58,521 nt of DNA from JBBKXP01 sp038251315 (GTDB lineage: Bacteria; Pseudomonadota; Alphaproteobacteria; Rhodobacterales; Rhodobacteraceae). The stretch lies in the NCBI GenBank assembly GCA_038251315.1, contig JBBSBK010000008.1, positions 1 to 58,521 of the forward strand, written 5' to 3'. The notes below the pieces were generated by a model, which was not told where the DNA came from, ran no database searches, and saw only the letters and a program-made list of their open reading frames with translations. Below, in pieces: positions 8,190-16,858 of the stretch. Within the stretch, counting starts at the first letter, position 1. Every line of letters starts with the position of its first letter. A program made the translations under genes and the position numbers.

Positions 8190-9086
8190 TCAGCCCGGCG
8201 ACATGCCCCGCAACCGCTCGGACCGCCGCCGCAACAGTTCCAGCGTCGCCAGCAGCAACACCGACAGCACCACAAGGATCGTCGCCACCGCCAGGATCGT
8301 CGGGCTGATCTGTTCGCGCAACCCGATGAACATCTGCCACGGCAGCGTCTTTTGGCTGGCCGAACCAACAAACAGCACCACCACCACTTCGTCAAACGAC
8401 GTGATGAAGGCAAAAAGCGCCCCCGAGATCACCCCCGGCAGGATCAGCGGCATCTGCACCCGAAAGAATGTGGTCAGCGGGTTCGCACCCATGTTGGCGG
8501 CGGCCCGGGTGAGCGAACGGTCGAACCCGACCAGCGTCGCCGTCACCGTGATGATGACAAACGGAATGCCCAGTGCCGCATGAGCCAGAATGACGCCTAT
8601 TTTCGTGCCCGTCAGGGTGATAGGAATTTCGAGTTTTCCGTAGAACGGGATCGGGATGTAGGGGTTGGAAAAAAAGAAATACATGCCCGTCGCCGAAATG
8701 ATCAGCGGCACGATCATCGGTGATATCAGGATCGCCATGATCGTCCGCCGAAACGGCACATGGGTCTGGCTAAGGCCCACCGCCGCCAGCGTTCCCAGAC
8801 TGACCGAAATCAGGGTGGCGATGGGCGCGATCGAGAGCGAATTGCGCAGTGCCAACTGCCAGTCGGGCGAGTTGAAGAAATCGCGGTAATGTTGCAGCGA
8901 ATAGCCGTCCGGGTCCAGCGCCAGCATCTTGGGGGTGAAAGTAAAGAAATTCTCGGCGTTGAACGACAGCGGGATGATCGTGATGATCGGCGCGATCAGA
9001 AAGAACAGGATCAAACCGACGATCACCCGGAAGGTATAGAACCAGATCCGCTGCGGGATGGTGGCATATGGTGGCAGTGACGACAT
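8190..9086 (-). CDS. ABC transporter permease, PotC-like
   Basis: A 298-residue inner-membrane permease of the spermidine/putrescine type. It has six hydrophobic segments and the EAA coupling loop RAAANMGANPLTTFFRVQMPLILPG in the second half, which docks on the ATPase. It is the last gene of the reverse operon ATPase–binding protein–DUF1330–permease–permease, 3 nt after the upstream permease's stop. The length is slightly above E. coli PotC (264). The substrate cannot be assigned; polyamine, amino-acid-derived amines and other cationic compounds are all possible for this class. Confidence 0.9.
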   Translation of the reverse strand: MSSLPPYATIPQRIWFYTFRVIVGLILFFLIAPIITIIPLSFNAENFFTFTPKMLALDPDGYSLQHYRDFFNSPDWQLALRNSLSIAPIATLISVSLGTLAAVGLSQTHVPFRRTIMAILISPMIVPLIISATGMYFFFSNPYIPIPFYGKLEIPITLTGTKIGVILAHAALGIPFVIITVTATLVGFDRSLTRAAANMGANPLTTFFRVQMPLILPGVISGALFAFITSFDEVVVVLFVGSASQKTLPWQMFIGLREQISPTILAVATILVVLSVLLLATLELLRRRSERLRGMSPG

Positions 9087-9089
9087 CGT

Positions 9090-10685
9090 TCAGCCCCCCA
9101 GTTTGACGTTGTCGATCCCGACCAGCCGGTCGTAGAGCCAGTAAAGCGCCAGAACCAGCGCCAACAGGATCGTGCCCAGCGCCGCCGCCAGACCCCAGTT
9201 CAACGAGGTCGATATGTGATAGGCGATCCGGTTCGAGATAAAGACGCCCTGCGTCCCGCCGACCAGTTCCGGCGTGATGTAGTAGCCGATGGACAGGATG
9301 AATACGAGGATCGACCCCGCCCCGATCCCCGGCACGGACTGCGGGAAATAGACCCGCCAGAACGCGGTCCAGTTTGTTGCCCCAAGCGATTTGGCGGCCC
9401 GCAGATAGGTCGGCGGAATTGTCTTCATCACCGAATACAGCGGCAGAATCATGAACGGCAGCAGAATATGCGTCATCGCGATGATTGTGCCAGTCGCGTT
9501 GTTGATCAGCGCCAGACGATTGGTGTCGATGACCAACCCGATCCAGACCAGCAGATCGTTGATTACCCCTTGGTCCTGCAGCAGCACCTTCCACGCACTC
9601 GTGCGCACCAGCAGCGATGTCCAGAACGGCAGCAGCACGAGGATCATCAGCAGGTTGGCCGTGCGTGCGGGCAGGTTCGCCATCAGCCACGCGACCGGAT
9701 AGCCCAGCAGGATGCAGGTCGTCGTGATCGTCACCGACAGGATGATGGTGCGGATGAACAGCCGGATATAGATGCGGGCGTTTTCGGGGCGGGTCTCGAT
9801 CCCTTCAGGGGTTTTCACCAGATCGATGGCATTCATGAAATAACCGTCGGTGAACGGACCGCCAAAGGTCTTGATCGTGCCCCAGATCGTCGGGTCGAGC
9901 CACTCTGCGTCAGCCTCGGCGAAGGAATCGCGCAGCGATATCGTTTCGAACCCTGACACATCGACCGCAGGAAACCCGTCAGGCGCGGCACCACGGGCAA
10001 GGTCGCGGTAAAGCGCCGTATAGACGAAATCATACGGCTGCCGGGCCAACGGATCGCGGTTCTTGACTTCGGTCGTGACCCGCACCCAGTCGTCATAGGC
10101 TTGGGTGGTTTCGGGCAGCGCCTTGCGAATGGCCCGGTCGCCCATCCACGTCGCCCAGGCAGTGGGATCGGCTAAGGCCGGATCGGCGGCGGCGAACTGG
10201 TCGGTATAGATACCGGTGTTGAACTTGCCGACATCGCGGCCCGTGGCGCGAAACAGCGACGACATCCCGCTCAACTCATAATTCAGACGGGTGCCCAGAC
10301 GGGTGTGCGCCTTGAATTCTTCGGCGACGACGAAATCCTGATACAGGGCGGCGAATACCTCCTCGCCGGGAGCCTCGCCAGTGCTGGCATCCCAGTCGCG
10401 CAGGGCGACGACGGTGCGCGGCAGGGTGTCGGGGACGATCTGGTTTTCGACCGACCGGAACAGCATGTCGCCGATGGGCATCACGAACGAGATGAGGATG
10501 AACAGCAGCAACGGCGCAATCAGCATCAGGGCGCGCAGCTTTTGCCGACGCAGCGCGCGATTCAACGAGGACTTGAGCGGACGGCCATCAGCAGCCAGCA
10601 CCGGCCCACTCGCCTTGTCGGCAATCCGCAGGGCGTTGTCGGGCGTCGGCCCCCCAATCACGTCGGGGGCAGTTGCATCGCTCAT
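9090..10685 (-). CDS. ABC transporter permease, PotB-like, with large periplasmic insertion
   Basis: A 531-residue permease, nearly twice the usual ~285. TM1 is at about 52-72. Residues ~75-305 then form a hydrophilic insertion, before TM2 (about 308-330) and the remaining helices with the EAA loop RAAKSLGATNWTAFWRVYFPQSVPG. Known families tolerate short loops here; an insertion of about 230 residues is unusual and topology predicts it to be periplasmic, where it could contact the binding protein. The start ATG overlaps the DUF1330 stop by four bases. Residues 1-50 are a cytoplasmic extension. Confidence 0.9.
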   Translation of the reverse strand: MSDATAPDVIGGPTPDNALRIADKASGPVLAADGRPLKSSLNRALRRQKLRALMLIAPLLLFILISFVMPIGDMLFRSVENQIVPDTLPRTVVALRDWDASTGEAPGEEVFAALYQDFVVAEEFKAHTRLGTRLNYELSGMSSLFRATGRDVGKFNTGIYTDQFAAADPALADPTAWATWMGDRAIRKALPETTQAYDDWVRVTTEVKNRDPLARQPYDFVYTALYRDLARGAAPDGFPAVDVSGFETISLRDSFAEADAEWLDPTIWGTIKTFGGPFTDGYFMNAIDLVKTPEGIETRPENARIYIRLFIRTIILSVTITTTCILLGYPVAWLMANLPARTANLLMILVLLPFWTSLLVRTSAWKVLLQDQGVINDLLVWIGLVIDTNRLALINNATGTIIAMTHILLPFMILPLYSVMKTIPPTYLRAAKSLGATNWTAFWRVYFPQSVPGIGAGSILVFILSIGYYITPELVGGTQGVFISNRIAYHISTSLNWGLAAALGTILLALVLALYWLYDRLVGIDNVKLGG

Positions 10686-10972
10686 GCCACGCCCTCGACC
10701 ACGATGATGACGCTTTCGGCGGTGCGGCGGCGGATCGCGGCAACCTCTTGGTATGCGGGATCGTTGTAGGCGGTCAGCGCCGCCTCGTAGCTGGGAAATT
10801 CGATGACGACGTGGCGCTGCAGCGCCTCGCCTTCCATGACCTGCGCTTGCCCGCCCCGGATGATGAACCGCCCACCCAACCCTTGCAGGATCGGCGTGTC
10901 GCGGGTCACGTATTCCTTGTAGGCTTCGGGGTCGTTCACCGTGATATGGCCGATGATATATCCCTTGGGCAT
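10682..10972 (-). CDS. DUF1330 family protein
   Basis: A 96-residue soluble protein with the dimeric alpha+beta-barrel (ferredoxin-like) fold of DUF1330: MPKGYIIGHITVNDPEAYKEY, a central GGRFIIRGG, and RHVVIEFPSYEAALTAYNDPAYQ. Family members are predicted monooxygenase-like or small-ligand-binding proteins without a settled function. Its position inside the transporter operon, between binding protein and permease, is informative: it may act on the imported compound or sense it. Spacing to the permease is a 4-nt ATGA overlap. Confidence 0.88.
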   Translation of the reverse strand: MPKGYIIGHITVNDPEAYKEYVTRDTPILQGLGGRFIIRGGQAQVMEGEALQRHVVIEFPSYEAALTAYNDPAYQEVAAIRRRTAESVIIVVEGVA

Positions 10973-11042
10973 GGTCGCGTCCTTGTCAGTTGGATGCGGG
11001 GGGCAACAGATGCGGCCCCCCGCTGGATCAGTTTCTCGGGCC

Positions 11043-12176
11043 TTACTGGGCGAGCCAGTTCTGGAACTTGGCGTCGACCTCGTCCTGATTGTCGGCCCAC
11101 CATTCGATGTTGTTCACCAGAAAGTTCTTCTGGTTATCGGGGTTGGTCGGCATGTGCGGCGCCATCTCGATGCCGAGCGTGGCGTGCTGGCCGACAAGCG
11201 GCTGCGACGATGCGCGCGCCGGACCGTACGAGATGAATTTGGCCTGATCGGCCAGACGCTGGGTGTCGGTCGCAAAGTTCAGGAAATGCATGACGCGGTT
11301 CATCCGGGCTTCGTCCAGACCGGTCGGAACGACCCAACCGTCAAAGTCAAAAACCTGCCAATCCCACAGCATCGCAACCGGCACGTCCTGCTCTTCGATG
11401 ACCGAGAACAGACGACCGTTATAGGTCGATCCCATCACGACTTCGCCGTCGGCCAGCAGTTGCGGGGTTTCCGCGCCGGCAGACCACCAGACAACCTGGT
11501 CCTTGATGGTGTCCAGTTTGGCCAGCGCCCGTTCGACACCGCCGTCCGACGAAAGGACGTCATACAGGTCTGCCTGCGCGACGCCGTCACACAGCAGCGC
11601 CCACTCGAGGTTCTTCTTGGGGCGCTTTTCCAGCGCGCGCTTGCCGGGGAAGGTGGCCAGGTCGAAGATGTCGCAGACGCTGGTCGGCACGGCGCCGTTC
11701 CATTCGGCCACGTCATTGCGGTAGCCAAAGGTTGTCGAGAACACGATCTGCGGAATGAAGCAGTCGTTGATCAGGCTCGGCCCAAAGTCGGCGGTTGGGG
11801 TCGATCCGTCGTCGCCGGGGGCGAGGGCGGCGTCAAAGTCGATCTCGACGGCCAGTCCTTCGTCGCAGGCACGCTGGCTGTCGGGGCCTTCCACGTCGAC
11901 CAGATCATATGTCGCGTTGCCGGCTTCCTGGGCCGCACGCAGCTTGGCGATCGCCTCGTTGCTGCTTTCGTCATAGACCACGGTGATGCCGGTCAGGGCC
12001 GCGTAGGGGTCGGAATAGGCGGCGATCTGGCTGGCCTGATAGGCCCCGCCCCATGACATGATGGTCATGCTGTCGGAACAGTTTTCGCAGGCAGGCAAGT
12101 CCTGCGCTGCCGCCATCTGGCCGACAAGGCCGGCGGTGGTCAGGGCCGCAGCCCCCATCAAATGTTTCAGTCTCAT
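11043..12176 (-). CDS. ABC transporter substrate-binding protein, PotD-like
   Basis: A 377-residue periplasmic binding protein. The frame extends upstream to 12254, but the ATG at 12176 (MRLKHLMG) has AAGGGAGA before it and starts a clear signal peptide (cleavage near AAAQ-DL). The mature protein begins with a CENC pair followed by MTIMSWGGAYQASQ, the beta-strand opening typical of PotD-like proteins, and has YDLVDVEGPDSQRACDEG and GSTYNGRLFSVIEE. Six cysteines (CENC plus four singles) are more than usual and could form disulfides. It is the second gene of the uptake operon; the ligand is unknown. Confidence 0.9.
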   Translation of the reverse strand: MRLKHLMGAAALTTAGLVGQMAAAQDLPACENCSDSMTIMSWGGAYQASQIAAYSDPYAALTGITVVYDESSNEAIAKLRAAQEAGNATYDLVDVEGPDSQRACDEGLAVEIDFDAALAPGDDGSTPTADFGPSLINDCFIPQIVFSTTFGYRNDVAEWNGAVPTSVCDIFDLATFPGKRALEKRPKKNLEWALLCDGVAQADLYDVLSSDGGVERALAKLDTIKDQVVWWSAGAETPQLLADGEVVMGSTYNGRLFSVIEEQDVPVAMLWDWQVFDFDGWVVPTGLDEARMNRVMHFLNFATDTQRLADQAKFISYGPARASSQPLVGQHATLGIEMAPHMPTNPDNQKNFLVNNIEWWADNQDEVDAKFQNWLAQ

Positions 12177-12240
12177 TATCGTCTCCCTTGGTTGATTTGA
12201 AGTTCGTATTGTCCGGCTCCACAACGAAACCGGCATTCTG

Positions 12241-13344
12241 TCAGTTGGCGTCAAGCGCGCGGCAATCCTCTGCCAGCCAGCCGATCTCGATCTGTTCGCC
12301 GGGTTTCAGACGGATCTGATCGGGGGCGTTGCGGGTCTTGACGATGAAATCGTCGGTTCCGGCGACCCGCAGGCGGGTGCGAAAGATGTCGCCCATGTAG
12401 ATGAACTCAAGCACCTCGGCCTTGAGGGTGTGCGCGGCCTTGGACAGCCTGTCCTTGTTGAATTCGACCCGTTCGGGGCGGATCGACACCTTGGTGCGCT
12501 CGCCCACCTTGCTGACGTTGACAGGAATCGCGTCGATCACGTCGCCACTATCCAGCTTGACGGTGCAGGCACGGTCGCTGATCTCGGTCACGACACCCTC
12601 GAGCGTGTTGTTTTCGCCGATGAATTGCGCGACGAAACTGTTAAGCGGCTTTTCATACAATTCGTCCGGCGGGGCGAGTTGTTGTATGCGGCCATCCTCG
12701 AACACGGCGACCCGGTCGGACATGGTCAAGGCCTCGGTCTGATCGTGGGTTACATAGACCACCGTGATGCCCAGATCATGCGCCAGCCGGGTGATTTCAA
12801 ACTGCAACGTCTCGCGCAACTGCTTGTCGAGCGCGCCAAGCGGTTCGTCCATCAACACCAGTTCGGGTTCGAACACCAGTGCCCGCGCCAAGGCGACCCG
12901 TTGTTGCTGCCCACCCGACATCTGCGCCGGACGCCGCCCACCAAACTCGCCCATCTGCACCATGTCCAGCGCCCGTTTGACCTTGGCCTCGCGGTCAGAT
13001 TTGCCCATCCGGCGCACCTCGAGCGGGAACGACAGGTTTTCGGCCACCGTCATGTGCGGAAACAGGGCGTAATTCTGAAACACCATGCCGATGCCCCGCT
13101 TGTGCGGCGGGATATCGTTGATCGATTTGCCGTTCAGGCGGATCGACCCGTGGGTCGCCGTCTCGAATCCGGCCAGCATCATCAGGCAGGTCGTCTTGCC
13201 CGACCCCGAAGGCCCGAGCATGGTCAGAAACTCGCCCTTGGGCATCGACAGGTTCAAATCCTTGACGACCAGATTTTCGCCGTCATAGCTTTTCTGCACG
13301 CGTTCGAATGCGACGAACGCGCTGTCTGCGCTGGTTTGGGTCAA
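12241..13344 (-). CDS. ABC transporter ATP-binding protein, PotA-like
   Basis: A 367-residue ATPase. Walker A GPSGSGKTT is at 44-52, the Q-loop in VFQNYALFPH, signature MSGGQQQR, Walker B LVLMDEP and the switch His in VTHDQTEA; the C-terminal third is a TOBE domain. I chose TTG at 13344 because no ATG lies near the conserved N-terminus and a GGGAG Shine-Dalgarno sits seven bases upstream; the upstream ATG at 13458 would add 38 residues without similarity to the family. It is first in the operon, so a promoter is expected between 13345 and 13480. Confidence 0.92.
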   Translation of the reverse strand: MTQTSADSAFVAFERVQKSYDGENLVVKDLNLSMPKGEFLTMLGPSGSGKTTCLMMLAGFETATHGSIRLNGKSINDIPPHKRGIGMVFQNYALFPHMTVAENLSFPLEVRRMGKSDREAKVKRALDMVQMGEFGGRRPAQMSGGQQQRVALARALVFEPELVLMDEPLGALDKQLRETLQFEITRLAHDLGITVVYVTHDQTEALTMSDRVAVFEDGRIQQLAPPDELYEKPLNSFVAQFIGENNTLEGVVTEISDRACTVKLDSGDVIDAIPVNVSKVGERTKVSIRPERVEFNKDRLSKAAHTLKAEVLEFIYMGDIFRTRLRVAGTDDFIVKTRNAPDQIRLKPGEQIEIGWLAEDCRALDAN

Positions 13345-13589
13345 ACCCTGGCTCCCTGAAGCGGCGGCAGTTTTTTCTGCACTTTTCAGGTAACTAGTAA
13401 ACCAACCCCATCCCCGATTTGCAACCGGGTTCAGCCAAAGAGCCAAAGGTTGCGCCAACGCAGGTCATAAAGCCCGCAGATAGGGCAGTTTCAAGGAAAT
13501 TCGGCTGACGCGGCGGCGTTCGGAAAATAATCGGTCGGCAATGGCGCAGGCGCAGTCGCGGGCTGTCATGGCCGTGCCTGGAAATGATC

Positions 13590-13676
13590 TGGTGCGGTCG
13601 GGGGGACTCGAACCCCCACTCCTGTTACAGAACAGCGACCTCAACGCTGCGCGTCTACCAATTCCGCCACGACCGC
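13590..13676 (-). tRNA. tRNA-Leu (anticodon GAG)
   Basis: On the minus strand the molecule starts GCGGTCG at 13676 and its acceptor partner lies at 13594-13600. The anticodon stem CAGCG/CGCTG encloses the loop TTGAGGT, giving anticodon GAG. A long variable arm and the TTCGAGTCC-type T arm fit a class II leucine tRNA. CCA is encoded (13592-13590). Confidence 0.97.
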
Positions 13677-13770
13677 TCGTGATCGAGGGGCGTATAGACG
13701 ACGCCGATTGCCCTGCCAAGCGGGATTTGGCAGGGTCCGGCATCCGCGCCGGCGCGGCCAAAGGGGCGAC

Positions 13771-14439
13771 ATGGTCGACTGGATCATCAGCGATGGAACG
13801 ACCGGTTACACCGACGCCGTCGCAGTGATGGAGGCGCGCGTGGACGCCATGGCATCCGGCACCGCCGACGAATGTGTCTGGCTGCTGGAACACCCGCCCC
13901 TTTATACCGCTGGGACCAGCGCCAAAATCACCGACTTGATTGATCCGAAGCGTTTCCCGGTGTTTGATGCCAAACGCGGCGGCCAATACACCTATCACGG
14001 TCCCGGTCAGCGGGTCGTCTATGTCATGCTGGATGTCGCGGCGCGGGGACGCGATGTACGCTGTTTCGTGCGCGATCTGGAACGCTGGGTTATCGCGACG
14101 CTTGCGACTTTCAATGTCACCGGCCACATTCGCGACGGGCGCGTGGGCGTCTGGGTCGAACGGCCAGACAAAGCGCCACTGGCGGACGGGACGCTGCGCG
14201 AGGACAAGATCGCCGCGATCGGCATCCGCCTGCGCAAATGGGTGTCGTTCCACGGGATCAGCATCAACGTCAATCCCGACCTGAGCCACTTCGGCGGCAT
14301 CGTTCCCTGTGGGATCAGGGATCACGGGGTGACGTCGCTGGTCGATCTGGGCCTGCCGGTCAGCATGGCCGATCTGGATGTGGCGTTGCGGGCGACCTTT
14401 GACACTGCAGTGACCGCCCGCAACGGATGTGCGACCTAG
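13771..14439 (+). CDS. lipB: Octanoyltransferase LipB
   Basis: Transfers octanoyl from octanoyl-ACP to lipoyl domains of 2-oxoacid dehydrogenases and GcvH, the first step of lipoate assembly. 222 residues. The conserved RGGQYTYHGPGQ is at 69-80, catalytic Lys146 in EDKIAAIG, and the thioester Cys180 in GIVPCGIRDHGVTS. The frame is open to 13708, but the ATG at 13771 has AAAGGGGC upstream and fits the family. It ends one base before the opposing methionine-rich gene. No lipA is in the window. Confidence 0.95.
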   Translation: MVDWIISDGTTGYTDAVAVMEARVDAMASGTADECVWLLEHPPLYTAGTSAKITDLIDPKRFPVFDAKRGGQYTYHGPGQRVVYVMLDVAARGRDVRCFVRDLERWVIATLATFNVTGHIRDGRVGVWVERPDKAPLADGTLREDKIAAIGIRLRKWVSFHGISINVNPDLSHFGGIVPCGIRDHGVTSLVDLGLPVSMADLDVALRATFDTAVTARNGCAT

Positions 14440-14440
14440 G

Positions 14441-14809
14441 TCACATCGACGAATTCATCGCGTCCATGACGGTCATGTCGGCCATGCCGTCCTTGCCGCA
14501 GGCCGTGCTGATTGCGGTCATCGATTCTTCAGACTTCATCGCCATCTGAGCTTTTTGGTCGTCGGTCATGTCCGCAGCCATCATGGCGTCATGCTCTTCC
14601 ATGGCGGCCATCTTCTGCTCTTCGGTCATGTCGGCGGTCATCATCGCCATGTCCATCGCATCGGTTGCGGCCATCATGCCGTCCATGTCCATCGCCGTGA
14701 AATCGGCGCAGGTCATGGTCGCCGCGTCCATTGTGTGGCTTTCGGCGAACGCCGGAACGGCAAGGGTGGTAGCCAGAGCAGCAGCAGCAAAGGTAAGGGT
14801 CAGTTTCAC
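14441..14809 (-). CDS. Methionine-rich periplasmic HdeA-like protein
   Basis: A 122-residue exported protein. Its start is GTG at 14809 (AAAGGA eight to nine bases upstream); an ATG at 14842 would wrongly prefix the signal peptide. Signal cleavage is likely at AFA-ES (22/23). The mature 100 residues hold 24 methionines and two near-identical blocks, ADMTEEQK and ADMTDDQK, each followed by Met/Glu/Ala-rich sequence. The ends recall HdeA/HdeB acid chaperones: MTCADFTAMD with Cys34 at the front and Cys104 with a DMTVMDAM tail, a pair that forms a disulfide in HdeA. The Met-rich core could bind Cu(I) or Ag(I); that is inference. It is divergent from ctaD across 309 bp. Confidence 0.75.
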   Translation of the reverse strand: MKLTLTFAAAALATTLAVPAFAESHTMDAATMTCADFTAMDMDGMMAATDAMDMAMMTADMTEEQKMAAMEEHDAMMAADMTDDQKAQMAMKSEESMTAISTACGKDGMADMTVMDAMNSSM

Positions 14810-15118
14810 GGGGAAGGTTCCTTTAGAGTGAAGGCGCGACATGCGCCTTGGTCAGCCCATTTTGGATACCGCCAGACCGCCTGAAACGTCCGCTCACGAA
14901 ATGGTGGATCACCGAAACGTGTGGACAATCTGGAAGGATGGATAGGGTAGGCCCCGGTGCCGCTGCATCGGGCAGGGTCGCCTGCGCCAATTTAACCCAG
15001 TCTGCGCAAGCGATCCAATATTGCCCCTTGGCCGCCAACGCACTAGAACCACGCCAACCTGTGGCGATCCGGGATTTCCGGACAACCGCCTGAACATAGC
15101 CAGACAAGGGGACGCCAC
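14810..15118. other. Intergenic region between HdeA-like gene and ctaD
   Basis: 309 bases without a gene, holding divergent promoters for the HdeA-like gene (leftward) and ctaD (rightward). The ctaD ribosome binding site AAGGGG lies just before its ATG. I found no clear -35/-10 pair or known operator; a GCGCGACATGCGCC imperfect palindrome lies near 14832-14845. Confidence 0.5.
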
Positions 15119-16792
15119 ATGGCAGACGCCGCCATCCACGGCCACGAACATCACTCCGAACGCAGCTTTTTCACCCGCTGGTTCATGTCGACGAACCACA
15201 AGGACATCGGGATTCTCTACCTGTTCGTGTCTGGCTTTGTCGGGTTCCTGGCGGTGGCCTTTACCATCTACATGCGGATGGAACTCATGTATCCCGGCGT
15301 CCAGTACATGTGTCTTGAGGGGGCGCATTTCATTGCCCAGGCACCGGAAAACTGCACCCCCAACGGCCATCTCTGGAACGTGCTCATCACTTATCACGGC
15401 GTGCTGATGATGTTCTTTGTCGTCATCCCGGCCCTGTTCGGCGGTTTTGGCAACTACCTGATGCCGTTGCAGATCGGCGCGCCGGACATGTCGTTCCCGC
15501 GAATGAACAACCTGTCTTTCTGGCTTTATGTGACGGGTACCTGCCTCGGTGTCGCTTCGTTGCTGGCACCAGGCGGTGATGGGCAGTTGGGGTCCGGAGT
15601 CGGCTGGGTGTTGTATCCGCCGCTGTCAACGTCTGAACCCGGCATGTCGATGGACCTTGCGATCTTTGCCGTACACGTATCGGGCGCGTCCTCGATCCTT
15701 GGCGCGATCAACATGATCACGACCTTCCTGAACATGCGCGCGCCGGGGATGACCCTGCACAAGGTGCCGCTGTTCTCGTGGTCGATCTTCGTGACCGCTT
15801 GGCTGATCCTGCTGGCCCTGCCGGTTCTGGCGGGCGCGATTACCATGCTGCTCACCGACCGCAACTTTGGCACGACGTTCTTCCAGCCTGCGGGCGGCGG
15901 CGATCCGATCCTCTATCAGCACATCCTGTGGTTTTTTGGCCACCCCGAGGTCTATATCATCGTGGTCCCGGCCTTTGGAATCGTCAGCCACGTGGTCGCG
16001 ACCTTCTCGCGCAAGCCGATCTTCGGTTACCTGCCGATGGTCTATGCAATGGTCGCTATCGGCGCGCTGGGCTTCGTCGTCTGGGCGCACCACATGTACA
16101 CGGTAGGCATGTCGCTGACCCAGCAGTCCTACTTCATGTTGGCGACGATGGTCATCGCGGTGCCCACTGGGGTCAAAGTGTTCAGCTGGATCGCCACGAT
16201 GTGGGGCGGTTCGGTCGAATTCAAGACGCCGATGCTCTGGGCCTTCGGGTTCATCTTCCTGTTCACCGTCGGCGGCGTCACAGGGATCGTTCTGGCGCAG
16301 GCCGGGATCGACCGGGCCTATCACGACACCTACTATGTCGTCGCGCACTTTCACTATGTGATGAGCCTCGGCGCAGTTTTCGGCATCTTTGCCGGCATCT
16401 ATTTCTACCTGCCAAAGATGTCGGGCAAGATGATGCCGGAATGGGCGGGCAAGATCCACTTCTGGACGATGTTCATCGGGGCCAACGTCACGTTCTTCCC
16501 GCAGCACTTTCTGGGTCGCCAAGGGATGCCGCGCCGTTACATCGACTACCCCGAGGCCTTCGCCTACTGGAACTACATCTCGTCGTTGGGGGCCTTTCTG
16601 TCGTTCGCGTCGTTCCTGTTCTTCATCGTGGTCCTGTTCTACGTCCTGTTCGCAGGCAAGCGGATCACAGTGAACAACCCGTGGAACGAATATGCGGACA
16701 CGCTGGAATGGACCCTGCCCTGCCCGCCGCCCGAACACACGTTCGAGCAGTTGCCCAAGCGGGAAGACTGGGACAAGACACACGCCCATTAG
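15119..16792 (+). CDS. ctaD: Cytochrome c oxidase subunit I, aa3 type
   Basis: The catalytic subunit of the proton-pumping aa3 terminal oxidase: 557 residues, twelve membrane helices. Heme a His lies in ITYHGVLMMFF, the CuB His and cross-linked Tyr in GHPEVYI, the CuB His pair in VWAHHMYTVG, and the heme a3/heme a ligands are His410 and His412. Mg-site His402/Asp403 (DRAYHDTYY) and the propionate arginines 472-473 (GMPRRYIDYP) are intact, as are the D-channel Asp in GAPDM and the K-channel Lys in TGVKVFSW. As in Paracoccus, ctaD stands apart from the ctaC-ctaG-ctaE genes. A hairpin terminator follows at 16813. Confidence 0.98.
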   Translation: MADAAIHGHEHHSERSFFTRWFMSTNHKDIGILYLFVSGFVGFLAVAFTIYMRMELMYPGVQYMCLEGAHFIAQAPENCTPNGHLWNVLITYHGVLMMFFVVIPALFGGFGNYLMPLQIGAPDMSFPRMNNLSFWLYVTGTCLGVASLLAPGGDGQLGSGVGWVLYPPLSTSEPGMSMDLAIFAVHVSGASSILGAINMITTFLNMRAPGMTLHKVPLFSWSIFVTAWLILLALPVLAGAITMLLTDRNFGTTFFQPAGGGDPILYQHILWFFGHPEVYIIVVPAFGIVSHVVATFSRKPIFGYLPMVYAMVAIGALGFVVWAHHMYTVGMSLTQQSYFMLATMVIAVPTGVKVFSWIATMWGGSVEFKTPMLWAFGFIFLFTVGGVTGIVLAQAGIDRAYHDTYYVVAHFHYVMSLGAVFGIFAGIYFYLPKMSGKMMPEWAGKIHFWTMFIGANVTFFPQHFLGRQGMPRRYIDYPEAFAYWNYISSLGAFLSFASFLFFIVVLFYVLFAGKRITVNNPWNEYADTLEWTLPCPPPEHTFEQLPKREDWDKTHAH

Positions 16793-16812
16793 GCAGATCA
16801 ACACAAATCACG

Positions 16813-16834
16813 AGGCCCCGCATCGTCGGGGCCT
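16813..16834 (+). terminator. Hairpin after ctaD
   Basis: AGGCCCCG (16813-16820), loop CATCGT, CGGGGCCT (16827-16834): a perfect 8-bp GC-rich stem followed by TGTTGCTGT. The T-run is weak, but the position 20 bases after the ctaD stop fits an intrinsic terminator or transcript-stabilising hairpin. Confidence 0.7.
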
Positions 16835-16858
16835 TGTTGCTGTGGCGGACACATCGTC

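Noticed and set aside
12430..13359. Forward 309-codon open frame opposite the ABC ATPase
   Set aside because: Antisense shadow; the reverse frame has Walker A/B and signature motifs.
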